DNA of 5,376 bases from Chitinophaga pinensis (GTDB lineage Bacteria > Bacteroidota > Bacteroidia > Chitinophagales > Chitinophagaceae), in NCBI GenBank assembly GCA_943324055.2, contig CALPKD020000117.1:1-5376 (forward strand), read 5' to 3'. The notes beneath the pieces were generated by a model. It was not told where the DNA came from. It saw nothing but the letters and a program-made list of their open reading frames with translations, and ran no database searches. A program made the position numbers and the translations under genes. Shown here in pieces: positions 1-5,376 of this stretch (position 1 is the first letter of the stretch; the number at the start of each line of letters is the position of its first letter).

Positions 1-292
1 AGTGACCAATAACGATATGTTTAACCCCCATTGAAGCATACATTGTAGCAGATACTTCACCTGTATAGGCTCCGCTTGTTTTTTGATGACAATTTTGAGC
101 TGCTACAAAAACATTTTGTTTGCCTGCTAGTTTTTGAATAGCAAGTGGAATATAGGGAGCCGGAATAGCGAAAATAGCTTCTTGGTTGTTTTGTAATGTA
201 TAAGGCGTATTTATAATTTCATCCAATAAGGTAGATGCCTCTGTTATTGTCAAATTCATTTTCCAATTAGCCGCTGCAATTTGCTTTCTCAT
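1..292 (-). CDS. tpiA: Triosephosphate isomerase, N-terminal part (runs off the window)
   Basis: Cytosolic glycolytic enzyme interconverting dihydroxyacetone phosphate and glyceraldehyde 3-phosphate. The reading frame starts at an ATG at 292-290 and stays open to the window edge, giving 97 codons of a protein normally about 250 residues long. The start reads MRKQIAAANWKMN, the family's first strand, with the substrate-binding Asn9 and catalytic Lys11 (Asn11/Lys13 in usual numbering). Further on are AAQNC (64-68) and GAYTGEVSA (74-82), both family signatures, and IVIGH ending in His97, the electrophilic catalytic His of the family; the window ends one base into the next codon, so the catalytic Glu and phosphate-binding loop lie outside. 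It lies 89 bp downstream of the GlmU-like gene in the same direction, so the two may be co-transcribed, but the gap also holds a possible promoter of its own. Too short to have been listed as a complete frame; identity is nevertheless clear. Confidence 0.96.
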   Translation of the reverse strand, partial: MRKQIAAANWKMNLTITEASTLLDEIINTPYTLQNNQEAIFAIPAPYIPLAIQKLAGKQNVFVAAQNCHQKTSGAYTGEVSATMYASMGVKHIVIGH

Positions 293-324
293 AAATTATA
301 CTTTATATAGTGATATTACTATTT

Positions 325-349
325 TTTAGCGCAGCGAAGGTACGCTAAA
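325..349. repeat. Inverted repeat in the tpiA leader
   Basis: Perfect 7-bp arms (TTTAGCG at 325-331 and CGCTAAA at 343-349) flank an 11-nt loop between the GlmU-like gene and tpiA. No T-run follows on either strand, so it is not a classical rho-independent terminator. The possible tpiA -7 box lies mostly inside the loop. It could be a weak attenuator, an RNA hairpin in the read-through transcript or an operator; a chance palindrome is also possible. Confidence 0.4.
335..342 (-). promoter_or_regulatory. Possible -7 promoter element for tpiA
   Basis: On the minus strand this reads TACCTTCG, one base off the Bacteroidota consensus TAnnTTTG. It would place the transcription start near 330 and give a leader of roughly 40 nt. 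I see no good TTG (-33) box at the expected 17-23 nt upstream, so this is a tentative internal promoter; tpiA may equally be read from the GlmU-like gene's promoter. Confidence 0.3.
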
Positions 350-381
350 TTCGTCCGATAGCCTATAAAAAGGGGGCTTTG

Positions 382-1545
382 CTACAATGCAGTTTCGTGC
401 AAACGCTTCAATACTTGTTTTTCGGCATCAGAGATCCTAAAACCCTTTAATTTTTTCCAATTATCAATGTCTTCCATTGCTTTTTCATATTGATACCCTG
501 GAACAATCCCCCAGGTAAAATTGGCTAACATTTTAGGTAATAGTCCTTTCCCAAAAATATTCGCACTTACTCCGATATAGGATCCTGTGTTTACACTAGA
601 ATGTATTGCAAGTCTGCTGTAATCCCCAACAAGCATCCCCATTTTTTGACCAACAGTCTCCCATTCCTGTTTGAATTCATCCCATAATTGCACGTCACTC
701 GCCGTATTTTTGATATTACTATTACTTGTCCCTGCTCCAATATTGCACCAATACCCAATAATACTATCTCCTAAATAACCCTCATGTCCTTTATTAGAAT
801 AACCCATCAAGATAGATTGCTTGATCTCACCACCAGCTACACAATAAGGCCCTACCGTTGAAGCCCCATAGATACATGTATTCATTTTAACGACCCCTTT
901 GTATCCTAAAGCGAAGGGTCCTCTAATACTAGACCCTTCCATTATAACTGCTTCTTTACCAATGTATATAGGACCATTAGTTGCATTTAAATTAGAACAT
1001 AAAATAGTAGCTCCCTCTTCAATAAAAATCCTTTCTGGATGTATGCATTTATTAGACAAATCGACTGGTTGAGAATGTCTATTTTTCTTTATCTGGTCAA
1101 AGTCAGCTTGTATAAATTGGGCATGAATATTTAACAAATGAACTGCATTATTTACAAAGCTGACGTTATCAAATTCAATAGGTTTAAGGTCAGGAAGTAA
1201 TACGGCCTGAATTGTGCGCTTTGTACTTTTACTAGCAATCCATTTACCAGACGTATTAATCAATTTTTCATCGTCTTGTAATAATTTAATTTGAGCTATA
1301 ACTTCTTTCGTCGGTATACATGTTATATTAATAAAAAATATACTATCATCGGTTTGTAAAAAATGACTATCCTCGTATAAACCTTGTAAATGGTTGGCTG
1401 TGTATACCCCACATTCTTCTCCCAAATAAGCTTCCCATCTTTCTTTAAAAGTGTAAATCCCTACTCTGCATTCAGCCAAGCTACGTGTTAAACTAAAAGG
1501 GTAAAAATGTTCCCTATCTGCTATGTCTACCAGAATGTATTGCAT
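382..1545 (-). CDS. GlmU-family sugar nucleotidyltransferase/acetyltransferase-like protein (Bacteroidota type)
   Basis: Complete 387-residue protein, likely the Bacteroidota alternative to GlmU (the family described by TIGR03991), which would make UDP-GlcNAc from glucosamine 1-phosphate for cell-wall and LPS synthesis in the cytosol. The N-terminal part lacks the LxxGxGTRM nucleotide-binding motif of classical GlmU (about 455 residues) and instead has YPFSLTRSLAECRVGIYTFK at 15-34, the Thr-Arg/Arg-Val-Gly-Ile pattern typical of this variant. Residues from about 170 to 345 form a left-handed beta-helix with hexapeptide-like repeats (PIYIGKEAVIMEGSSIRGP, 192-210). GHEGYLGD (253-260) followed by IGYWCNIGAGTSNSN (263-277) matches the GlmU acetyltransferase site; His254 aligns with the catalytic His of E. 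coli GlmU. The C-terminus (about 350-387) is charged and probably helical. The ATG at 1545 is preceded by an exact -7 box. Fold and family are clear; which of the two GlmU reactions it carries out is inferred. Confidence 0.85.
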   Translation of the reverse strand: MQYILVDIADREHFYPFSLTRSLAECRVGIYTFKERWEAYLGEECGVYTANHLQGLYEDSHFLQTDDSIFFINITCIPTKEVIAQIKLLQDDEKLINTSGKWIASKSTKRTIQAVLLPDLKPIEFDNVSFVNNAVHLLNIHAQFIQADFDQIKKNRHSQPVDLSNKCIHPERIFIEEGATILCSNLNATNGPIYIGKEAVIMEGSSIRGPFALGYKGVVKMNTCIYGASTVGPYCVAGGEIKQSILMGYSNKGHEGYLGDSIIGYWCNIGAGTSNSNIKNTASDVQLWDEFKQEWETVGQKMGMLVGDYSRLAIHSSVNTGSYIGVSANIFGKGLLPKMLANFTWGIVPGYQYEKAMEDIDNWKKLKGFRISDAEKQVLKRLHETAL

Positions 1546-1550
1546 GCTAT

Positions 1551-1567
1551 TTTGTTATGTAAACAAA
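1551..1567. repeat. Inverted repeat just upstream of the GlmU-like gene
   Basis: TTTGTT-N5-AACAAA, perfect 6-bp arms around a 5-bp centre. It overlaps the last bases of the minus-strand -7 box (1564-1571) and covers the expected transcription start, a place where an operator would block initiation. The arms are AT-rich and short, so chance is possible. Confidence 0.35.
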
Positions 1568-1590
1568 TTTAACGTAATCTGCCTATTCAA
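1564..1590 (-). promoter_or_regulatory. Promoter of the GlmU-like gene
   Basis: On the minus strand TAAATTTG (1571-1564) is an exact match to the Bacteroidota -7 consensus TAnnTTTG. A TTG at 1590-1588 lies 16 nt upstream, slightly closer than the usual spacing to the -33 box. Transcription would start near 1559, leaving a leader of about 14 nt before the ATG at 1545. Confidence 0.6.
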
Positions 1591-1626
1591 CCCCATCTAT
1601 TCCTAACAGATGTTCATTAAATCCTT

Positions 1627-1634
1627 TATTTTTG
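1627..1634 (+). promoter_or_regulatory. -7 promoter element for pruA
   Basis: TATTTTTG is an exact match to TAnnTTTG and ends 17 nt before the pruA ATG, giving a leader of roughly 10-14 nt. No TTG is present 17-23 nt upstream, so the -33 half is poor, which would fit an activated or weak promoter. It stands back to back with the GlmU-like promoter, about 55 bp apart. Confidence 0.5.
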
Positions 1635-1651
1635 CATCCTAATATTATTCT

Positions 1652-3283
1652 ATGCAATTTGGATATTTCAACTACCCTACACCAGCAAATGAACCCGTAC
1701 TAAATTACGCACCAGGTTCCCCTGAAAAACTAGCTTTAAAACAAGCTATCGATCAACTAAAAAAGAAACCATTGGATATCCCAATGTATATTAATGGGAA
1801 AGCGATTCGAACTGGAAATAAAGTTGCCATACATCCTCCTCATGAGATAAAACATACATTAGGTCACTTTCATGTGGGAACTAAGAAACATGTAGATCAA
1901 GCTATTGTAGCAGCATTAAAAGTGCGCGAAAACTGGGCAAATATGAGCTGGGAAGCAAGAGCACATATATTTTTAAAAGCAGCCGATTTATTAGCTACTA
2001 AGTATCGTTTTGAAATGAATGCTTCGACCATGTTAGGTCAAAGTAAAAATGCATATCAAGCCGAAATAGATGCAGCGTGCGAATTGATTGATTTTTTACG
2101 TTTCAATGTACATTTCCTAAGTGATATTTATAAACAACAACCAGTGTCTTCCCCTGGAATGCATAATAGAATGGAATGGCGCGGACTGGAAGGATTTGTG
2201 TTAGCGATTACTCCATTTAATTTTACAGCAATTGGTGGAAATTTGCCAACTTCTGCTGCAATGTGTGGCAATGTGGTGGTATGGAAGCCAGCTAATACAC
2301 AAATTTATTCCGCACAATTATTCATGCGTATTTTAAAGGAAGCTGGTTTACCAGATGGGGTGATTAATATTGTTTATGTAGATGGCCCAACCTTAGGTGC
2401 AACTTGTTTTACACACCCTGATTTTGCAGGAGTTCATTTTACAGGTTCAACTGGGGTGTTTAATAATATGTGGAAGCAAATTGGAGAAAATATTCCACGT
2501 TATAAATCTTATCCAAGAATTGTAGGTGAAACTGGTGGTAAGGATTTTGTAATGGTACACGAATCTGCCGATGTGGATACAGTAGCAACGGCATTAGCGA
2601 GAGGTAGTTTTGAGTACCAAGGACAAAAATGTTCTGCTGCATCCCGTGCCTATTTGCCTAGTAATATCGCTGTGGCTGTAAAAGCCAAATTGGTGAAGAT
2701 GGTGGAATCCATGAAAATGGGAACGGTTGAAGATTTCACCAATTTCGTGAATGCAGTGATTGATGAAAAATCATTTGATAATATTACAAAGTATATCAAC
2801 AAAGCAAAAAAAGATAAGAAAGCCAAGATATTAGTAGGTGGTAACTTTAGCAAGAAAAATGGATATTTTATCGAGCCAACAGTGATTGAAACGACAGATC
2901 CAAAATACCTAACCATGTGTGAAGAAATTTTTGGCCCTGTATTAACTATTTACACCTATCCAGCTGCTCAGTATGAGAAAACATTGCAAATATTAGATAG
3001 CACTTCAAAATATGCACTTACTGGAGCAATCATTGCGCAAGATAGAGCAGCAATTGAATTGGCAACCGAAAAGCTACGTCATGCAGCAGGTAATTTTTAT
3101 GTAAATGATAAGCCAACTGGTGCTGTAGTTGGTCAACAACCTTTTGGTGGAGCACGTGCTTCCGGAACCAATGATAAAGCAGGAAGTATGTTGAATTTAT
3201 ACAGATGGTTAAGTGCCAGAACTATAAAAGAGACTTTTAACCCTCCTGTTGACTTTAAATACCCATTTTTAAATGAAGCATAA
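1652..3283 (+). CDS. pruA: L-glutamate gamma-semialdehyde (1-pyrroline-5-carboxylate) dehydrogenase
   Basis: Oxidises glutamate gamma-semialdehyde, the open form of pyrroline-5-carboxylate, to glutamate with NAD+, the last step of proline (and arginine/ornithine) breakdown. It is a stand-alone 543-residue enzyme of the group-1 P5C dehydrogenases, like eukaryotic ALDH4A1, rather than the C-terminal half of a PutA fusion. The aldehyde dehydrogenase parts are complete: ITPFNF with oxyanion-hole Asn190, Lys212 in WKPAN, the Rossmann loop FTGSTGVF (263-270), the general base Glu293 in GETGGKD, the nucleophile Cys327 in YQGQKCSAASR, Glu425 in EEIFGPV, and the substrate-binding loop GAVVGQQPFGGARASGTNDK (490-509). 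The N-terminal FNYPTPANEPVLNYAPGS (6-23) is characteristic of this subgroup and supports the ATG at 1652. No signal peptide or membrane segment. Proline dehydrogenase (putA/prodh) is not within the window. The gene stands alone between a divergent promoter and a separate pdhA promoter. Confidence 0.95.
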   Translation: MQFGYFNYPTPANEPVLNYAPGSPEKLALKQAIDQLKKKPLDIPMYINGKAIRTGNKVAIHPPHEIKHTLGHFHVGTKKHVDQAIVAALKVRENWANMSWEARAHIFLKAADLLATKYRFEMNASTMLGQSKNAYQAEIDAACELIDFLRFNVHFLSDIYKQQPVSSPGMHNRMEWRGLEGFVLAITPFNFTAIGGNLPTSAAMCGNVVVWKPANTQIYSAQLFMRILKEAGLPDGVINIVYVDGPTLGATCFTHPDFAGVHFTGSTGVFNNMWKQIGENIPRYKSYPRIVGETGGKDFVMVHESADVDTVATALARGSFEYQGQKCSAASRAYLPSNIAVAVKAKLVKMVESMKMGTVEDFTNFVNAVIDEKSFDNITKYINKAKKDKKAKILVGGNFSKKNGYFIEPTVIETTDPKYLTMCEEIFGPVLTIYTYPAAQYEKTLQILDSTSKYALTGAIIAQDRAAIELATEKLRHAAGNFYVNDKPTGAVVGQQPFGGARASGTNDKAGSMLNLYRWLSARTIKETFNPPVDFKYPFLNEA

Positions 3284-3284
3284 G

Positions 3285-3317
3285 ACTGTTTTTGCTCGGT
3301 TTTAATACGAAAACAGT
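3285..3317. repeat. Inverted repeat between pruA and pdhA
   Basis: ACTGTTTT (3285-3292) and AAAACAGT (3310-3317) are perfect 8-bp arms, extendable to 10 bp with one G-T pair (TG at 3293-3294 against CG at 3308-3309), around a 13-nt loop. It begins one base after the pruA stop, so it could fold at the 3' end of pruA mRNA, but no T-run follows. It also spans the DNA from the -33 to the first base of the -7 box of the pdhA promoter, so an operator role is possible. Confidence 0.5.
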
Positions 3318-3324
3318 ATATTTG
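3291..3324 (+). promoter_or_regulatory. Promoter of pdhA and the TPR gene
   Basis: TATATTTG (3317-3324) matches the Bacteroidota -7 consensus exactly, and TTTG (3291-3294) lies 22 nt upstream as a -33 box, at the long end of the usual spacing. Transcription would start near 3329, giving a leader of about 15 nt before the GTG start of pdhA. The spacer is occupied by an inverted repeat. Confidence 0.6.
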
Positions 3325-3344
3325 CTCCTCAAAATTAAAGGACT

Positions 3345-4340
3345 GTGGCCCAAAAATTTTCTAAAGAAACTTACCTGTATTGGTACGAATTGATGCAATT
3401 AATACGTCAGTTTGAATCAAAATCAGAAGAAATGTATAAAATGGCAGGAAAGATCCGTGGATTTTTCCATGTTTATAATGGACAAGAAGCCATTGCTGCT
3501 GGATGTATGACTGCAACCAATCAGGAAGATCCTTTTATTACAGGATATCGTGATCATGGGTTAGCGTTAGCAAAGGGAATGAGCCCTAATTCGGCGATGG
3601 CTGAATTATATGGTAAAGCAACTGGTTGTTCTAAAGGCAAAGGTGGTAGTATGCACTTATTTAGTAAAGAACATTATTTCTTTGGTGGACATGGAATTGT
3701 AGGAGCTCAAATTGGAACAGGTGCTGGTTTAGCATTTGCCGAAAAATATAGAGATTCTAAAAATGTAGTATTATGTTTCTTTGGAGACGGTGCTGCAAGA
3801 CAAGGTATGTTACACGAGGTTTTTAACTTAGCCATGTTGTGGAAATTACCTGTTGTTTTCATTTGTGAAAATAACAACTATGCAATGGGAACGTCTATCG
3901 AAAGAACAAGTAATGTGGTAGATATCTACAAATTAGCAGATGCATACGAAATGCCTTCTGACAAAATTGATGGTATGACTTCCGAGGCCGTTCACGAAGG
4001 GGTTGCTAGAGCGGTGAAACGTGCTAGAGATGGCGAAGGCCCAACCTTAATTGAAATGAAGACCTACCGATATAGAGGTCACTCTGTTTCGGATCCTCAG
4101 AAATATAGAACTAAAGATGAGGTTGAAGAATATAAGAATCAAGACCCCATCACAAAAGTTGCTGAAACTATTTTAACCAACAATTTTGCTACCAAGGAAG
4201 AATTGCAAGCAATTGATGATAAAATTTCAGTGATCGTTGAAGCTTCTGTTAAATTTGCTGAAGATAGCCCATGGCCTGACGATAGTGAATTATTGAAAGA
4301 CGTTTATATTGACCAGAATTATCCTTTTATTGTTGACTAA
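3345..4340 (+). CDS. pdhA: Pyruvate dehydrogenase E1 component, alpha subunit
   Basis: Thiamine-diphosphate-dependent alpha subunit of the E1 heterotetramer, which decarboxylates pyruvate and passes the acetyl group to the lipoyl arm of E2. The 331 residues match family length. The ThDP/Mg motif runs from GDGAARQGM (147-155) to CENNNYAMGTS (174-184); SKGKGGSMH (96-104) and FFGGHGIVGAQIG (112-124) are conserved active-site segments, and YRYRGHSVSDPQKYR (241-255) is the loop that carries the regulatory serines in the mammalian enzyme (Ser247 aligns with site 1). The start is a GTG: an in-frame TAA at 3336-3338 rules out anything upstream, the next Met is residue 17, and the residues before it (AQKFSKETYLYWYEL) are conserved family sequence. 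AAAGGA stands only 2 nt before the GTG, an unusually tight Shine-Dalgarno. Neither E1 beta nor E2 follows; the next gene is a TPR protein 16 bp away. A branched-chain or acetoin E1 alpha is less likely, given the close likeness to pyruvate E1. Confidence 0.93.
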   Translation: MAQKFSKETYLYWYELMQLIRQFESKSEEMYKMAGKIRGFFHVYNGQEAIAAGCMTATNQEDPFITGYRDHGLALAKGMSPNSAMAELYGKATGCSKGKGGSMHLFSKEHYFFGGHGIVGAQIGTGAGLAFAEKYRDSKNVVLCFFGDGAARQGMLHEVFNLAMLWKLPVVFICENNNYAMGTSIERTSNVVDIYKLADAYEMPSDKIDGMTSEAVHEGVARAVKRARDGEGPTLIEMKTYRYRGHSVSDPQKYRTKDEVEEYKNQDPITKVAETILTNNFATKEELQAIDDKISVIVEASVKFAEDSPWPDDSELLKDVYIDQNYPFIVD

Positions 4341-4356
4341 TTTTTAATAAAAAAAC

Positions 4357-5013
4357 ATGAGTGATTTAAACCACCAAGACAAACATCCGTTTTTAGATTT
4401 CGTAAAAAACAATCAAAAAGCACTTACTGCTACTTTAGTAATTGCGGTAGTATTAATAGCTGGTTTTTTCGGGTATACTGAATTATATCAAAAACCACGT
4501 GAAGTAAAAGCTGCAGATGCTTTATTCACAGCTGAGAAATATTTCGCAATCGATTCATCTAACCTAGTGTTAAATGGAGATGGTACGAATAAGGGTGTAT
4601 TATTTGTAATGAAAGAATTCAGCGGAACCAATGCTGCTAATCTTGCAAAATATTATGCAGGTATTAGTTATTTTAAAACAAACGATTTTAACAAATCAAT
4701 TGAATACCTTACCGATTTTTCAACAAGTGCAAAGCAAGTTCAAGCAATTGCTTTTGGTACCATTGGAGATGCTTATGCTGAATTAAAGAAAAACGAGGAT
4801 GCGATTACCTACTACAAAAAAGCAGGTGCTCATTTCCCTGAAGAAGAGGCAATTTCTTCTGAATACCTTTTCCGTGCTGCTAGTCTTTTGGAATTAGACG
4901 GTAAAGGAGACGAAGCAATTGAAATGTACAAAGACATTAAAGCGAAGTACCCTAAATCAGAAAAAGGATTTATGGCGGATAAATATATCAACCGTTTAAA
5001 AGTACAGCCCTAA
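4357..5013 (+). CDS. Membrane-anchored tetratricopeptide-repeat protein
   Basis: 218-residue protein of unknown exact function. A short charged N-terminus (1-21, with Lys9, Lys17 and Lys21) is followed by one hydrophobic helix at about 22-42 without a cleavage site, so it is probably an inner-membrane anchor with the rest in the periplasm. The soluble part contains about three TPR units: roughly 95-124 (AKYYAGISYFKTNDFNKSI), 127-160 (IGDAYAELKKNEDAITYYKK within it) and 168-199 (ending EAIEMYKDIKAKYP). The arrangement of one anchor plus a few TPRs resembles YfgM/YbgF-like scaffold proteins, which assist envelope protein folding or complex assembly; this is resemblance only. The ATG at 4357 has no Shine-Dalgarno but an A-rich leader, usual in Bacteroidota. 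It follows pdhA by 16 bp and is followed by a terminator, so it is probably the second and last gene of the pdhA transcript. Confidence 0.85.
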   Translation: MSDLNHQDKHPFLDFVKNNQKALTATLVIAVVLIAGFFGYTELYQKPREVKAADALFTAEKYFAIDSSNLVLNGDGTNKGVLFVMKEFSGTNAANLAKYYAGISYFKTNDFNKSIEYLTDFSTSAKQVQAIAFGTIGDAYAELKKNEDAITYYKKAGAHFPEEEAISSEYLFRAASLLELDGKGDEAIEMYKDIKAKYPKSEKGFMADKYINRLKVQP

Positions 5014-5031
5014 CCTACTTTAAACCTATTT

Positions 5032-5070
5032 AAAAGGCATTCTCCACATATTGTTGAGAATGCCTTTTTT
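5032..5070 (+). terminator. Rho-independent terminator of the pdhA-TPR unit
   Basis: A perfect 13-bp stem (5032-5044 with 5056-5068, core AAGGCATTCTC/GAGAATGCCTT) closes an 11-nt loop and runs straight into TTTTTT (5065-5070). It begins 18 nt after the TPR stop codon. On the minus strand the stem is followed by only four T, so it acts mainly on the plus strand. It separates this unit from the lutA-like gene. Confidence 0.93.
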
Positions 5071-5077
5071 GTATCTG

Positions 5078-5107
5078 TTCCTTTTTTATTTACAATTCGT
5101 AATTTTG
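5078..5107 (+). promoter_or_regulatory. Promoter of the lutA-like gene
   Basis: TAATTTTG (5100-5107) is an exact TAnnTTTG -7 box. TTC at 5078-5080, one base off TTG, lies 19 nt upstream, the ideal spacing for a -33 box. The box ends only 3 nt before the ATG at 5111, so transcription would begin at or very near the start codon. Its place just after a strong terminator supports an independent transcription start. Confidence 0.6.
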
Positions 5108-5110
5108 AGT

Positions 5111-5376
5111 ATGACAGTTCAACTATTTGTACCTTGTTTTATCGATCAGCTTTATCCTCAAGTTGCTTTTAATACAATTAAAGTATTAGAGAAAGCGGGT
5201 TGTACCGTTAAGTATAATGAAAAGCAAACCTGTTGTGGGCAGCCTGCTTTTAATGCAGGATTTTGGGGAGAATCAAAAGATGTATGTACTAAGTTCGTGC
5301 AAGATTTTGACGGGGCAGATTATATAGTAAGTCCAAGTGCAAGTTGTACTGGATTTGTTCGAAATAATTATGGTAA
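5111..5376 (+). CDS. lutA: LutA/YkgE-type CCG-domain (Fe-S) protein, N-terminal part (runs off the window)
   Basis: Open from the ATG at 5111 to the window edge, 88 codons of a protein normally about 240-250 residues long. The sequence VQLFVPCFIDQLYPQVAFNT (3-22) and the cysteine motif QTCCGQPAFNAG (39-50), followed by SPSASCTGFVRNNYG (74-88), are diagnostic of the LutA/YkgE family. The cysteines seen, Cys9, Cys41-Cys42 and Cys79, fit the first CCG domain, which binds an iron-sulfur cluster in heterodisulfide-reductase-type proteins. LutA works with LutB and LutC to oxidise L-lactate to pyruvate in the cytosol; lutB and lutC would be expected downstream, outside the window. The start is well placed because the family begins within a few residues of this Met and the promoter box lies directly before it. 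The second CCG domain is not visible, so a related glycolate oxidase GlcF-like or HdrB-like protein is not fully excluded, but the N-terminus fits LutA best. Confidence 0.85.
   Translation, partial: MTVQLFVPCFIDQLYPQVAFNTIKVLEKAGCTVKYNEKQTCCGQPAFNAGFWGESKDVCTKFVQDFDGADYIVSPSASCTGFVRNNYG

Noticed and set aside
1605..1614. AACA-GA-TGTT short palindrome in the divergent region
   Set aside because: Arms of only 4 bp, which do not extend outward; expected by chance in AT-rich DNA.
2460..2642. 60-codon minus-strand open frame inside pruA
   Set aside because: Lies entirely antisense to the catalytic region of a well-conserved gene; its translation has no recognisable domain and no promoter box was seen. 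It is a shadow of pruA.
2650..2916. 88-codon minus-strand open frame inside pruA, with hydrophobic stretches
   Set aside because: The hydrophobic look comes from reading Lys/Glu-rich pruA codons in reverse complement, which gives Phe/Leu. No family likeness and pruA is intact across it.
4341..4356. Possible separate promoter for the TPR gene
   Set aside because: The gap is 16 bp, A/T-only except for one C, with no TAnnTTTG box; the A-rich run is better explained as a translation-initiation leader.
5014..5031. Imperfect tandem repeat CCTACTTTAAA / CCTATTTAAA before the terminator
   Set aside because: Only two copies, with one base missing in the second, in a short AT-rich spacer; it partly overlaps the terminator stem and has no visible role.
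1..5376. Search for a mobile element, CRISPR array, toxin-antitoxin pair, defence or biosynthetic system
   Set aside because: No transposase, integrase, regular repeats, attachment-site duplications or unexplained small genes are visible. Nearly all of the window is coding for recognised housekeeping families, and the gaps are 16-106 bp with simple regulatory content.

Overview
The window is an ordinary piece of chromosome from a member of the Bacteroidota, most likely from the Chitinophagales/Sphingobacteriales side of the phylum; the finer placement is inference. The signs are an AT-rich sequence, start codons with little Shine-Dalgarno signal but A-rich leaders, an exact TAnnTTTG box (the Bacteroidota -7 promoter element) before four transcription starts, and protein families typical of the phylum, above all the short GlmU-like protein lacking the usual GxGTRM motif.

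Layout. On the minus strand, at the left, lie a partial triosephosphate isomerase gene (tpiA, 1-292, cut right after the catalytic His codon) and, 89 bp upstream of it, a complete GlmU-family gene (382-1545); the two read in the same direction and may form one unit. A divergent intergenic region (1546-1651) carries back-to-back promoter boxes. On the plus strand follow pruA (1652-3283, glutamate-semialdehyde/P5C dehydrogenase), a 61-bp gap with an inverted repeat and a promoter, pdhA (3345-4340, pyruvate dehydrogenase E1 alpha, GTG start), a membrane-anchored TPR protein only 16 bp further on (4357-5013), a strong rho-independent terminator (5032-5070), and the start of a LutA/YkgE-type CCG-domain protein (5111 to the window end) with an almost leaderless promoter.

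How the genes fit together. All recognised genes are housekeeping or central-carbon genes: glycolysis (tpiA), UDP-GlcNAc supply (GlmU-like), proline/arginine catabolism to glutamate (pruA), pyruvate oxidation (pdhA) and probably lactate oxidation to pyruvate (lutA). The TPR protein probably shares a transcript with pdhA. There is no sign of mobile elements, CRISPR, phage, defence genes or RNA genes. I looked for a new multi-gene system and do not see one; the points worth a second look are regulatory (leaderless lutA promoter, inverted repeats overlapping promoters), the pdhA/TPR pairing and the divergent GlmU.
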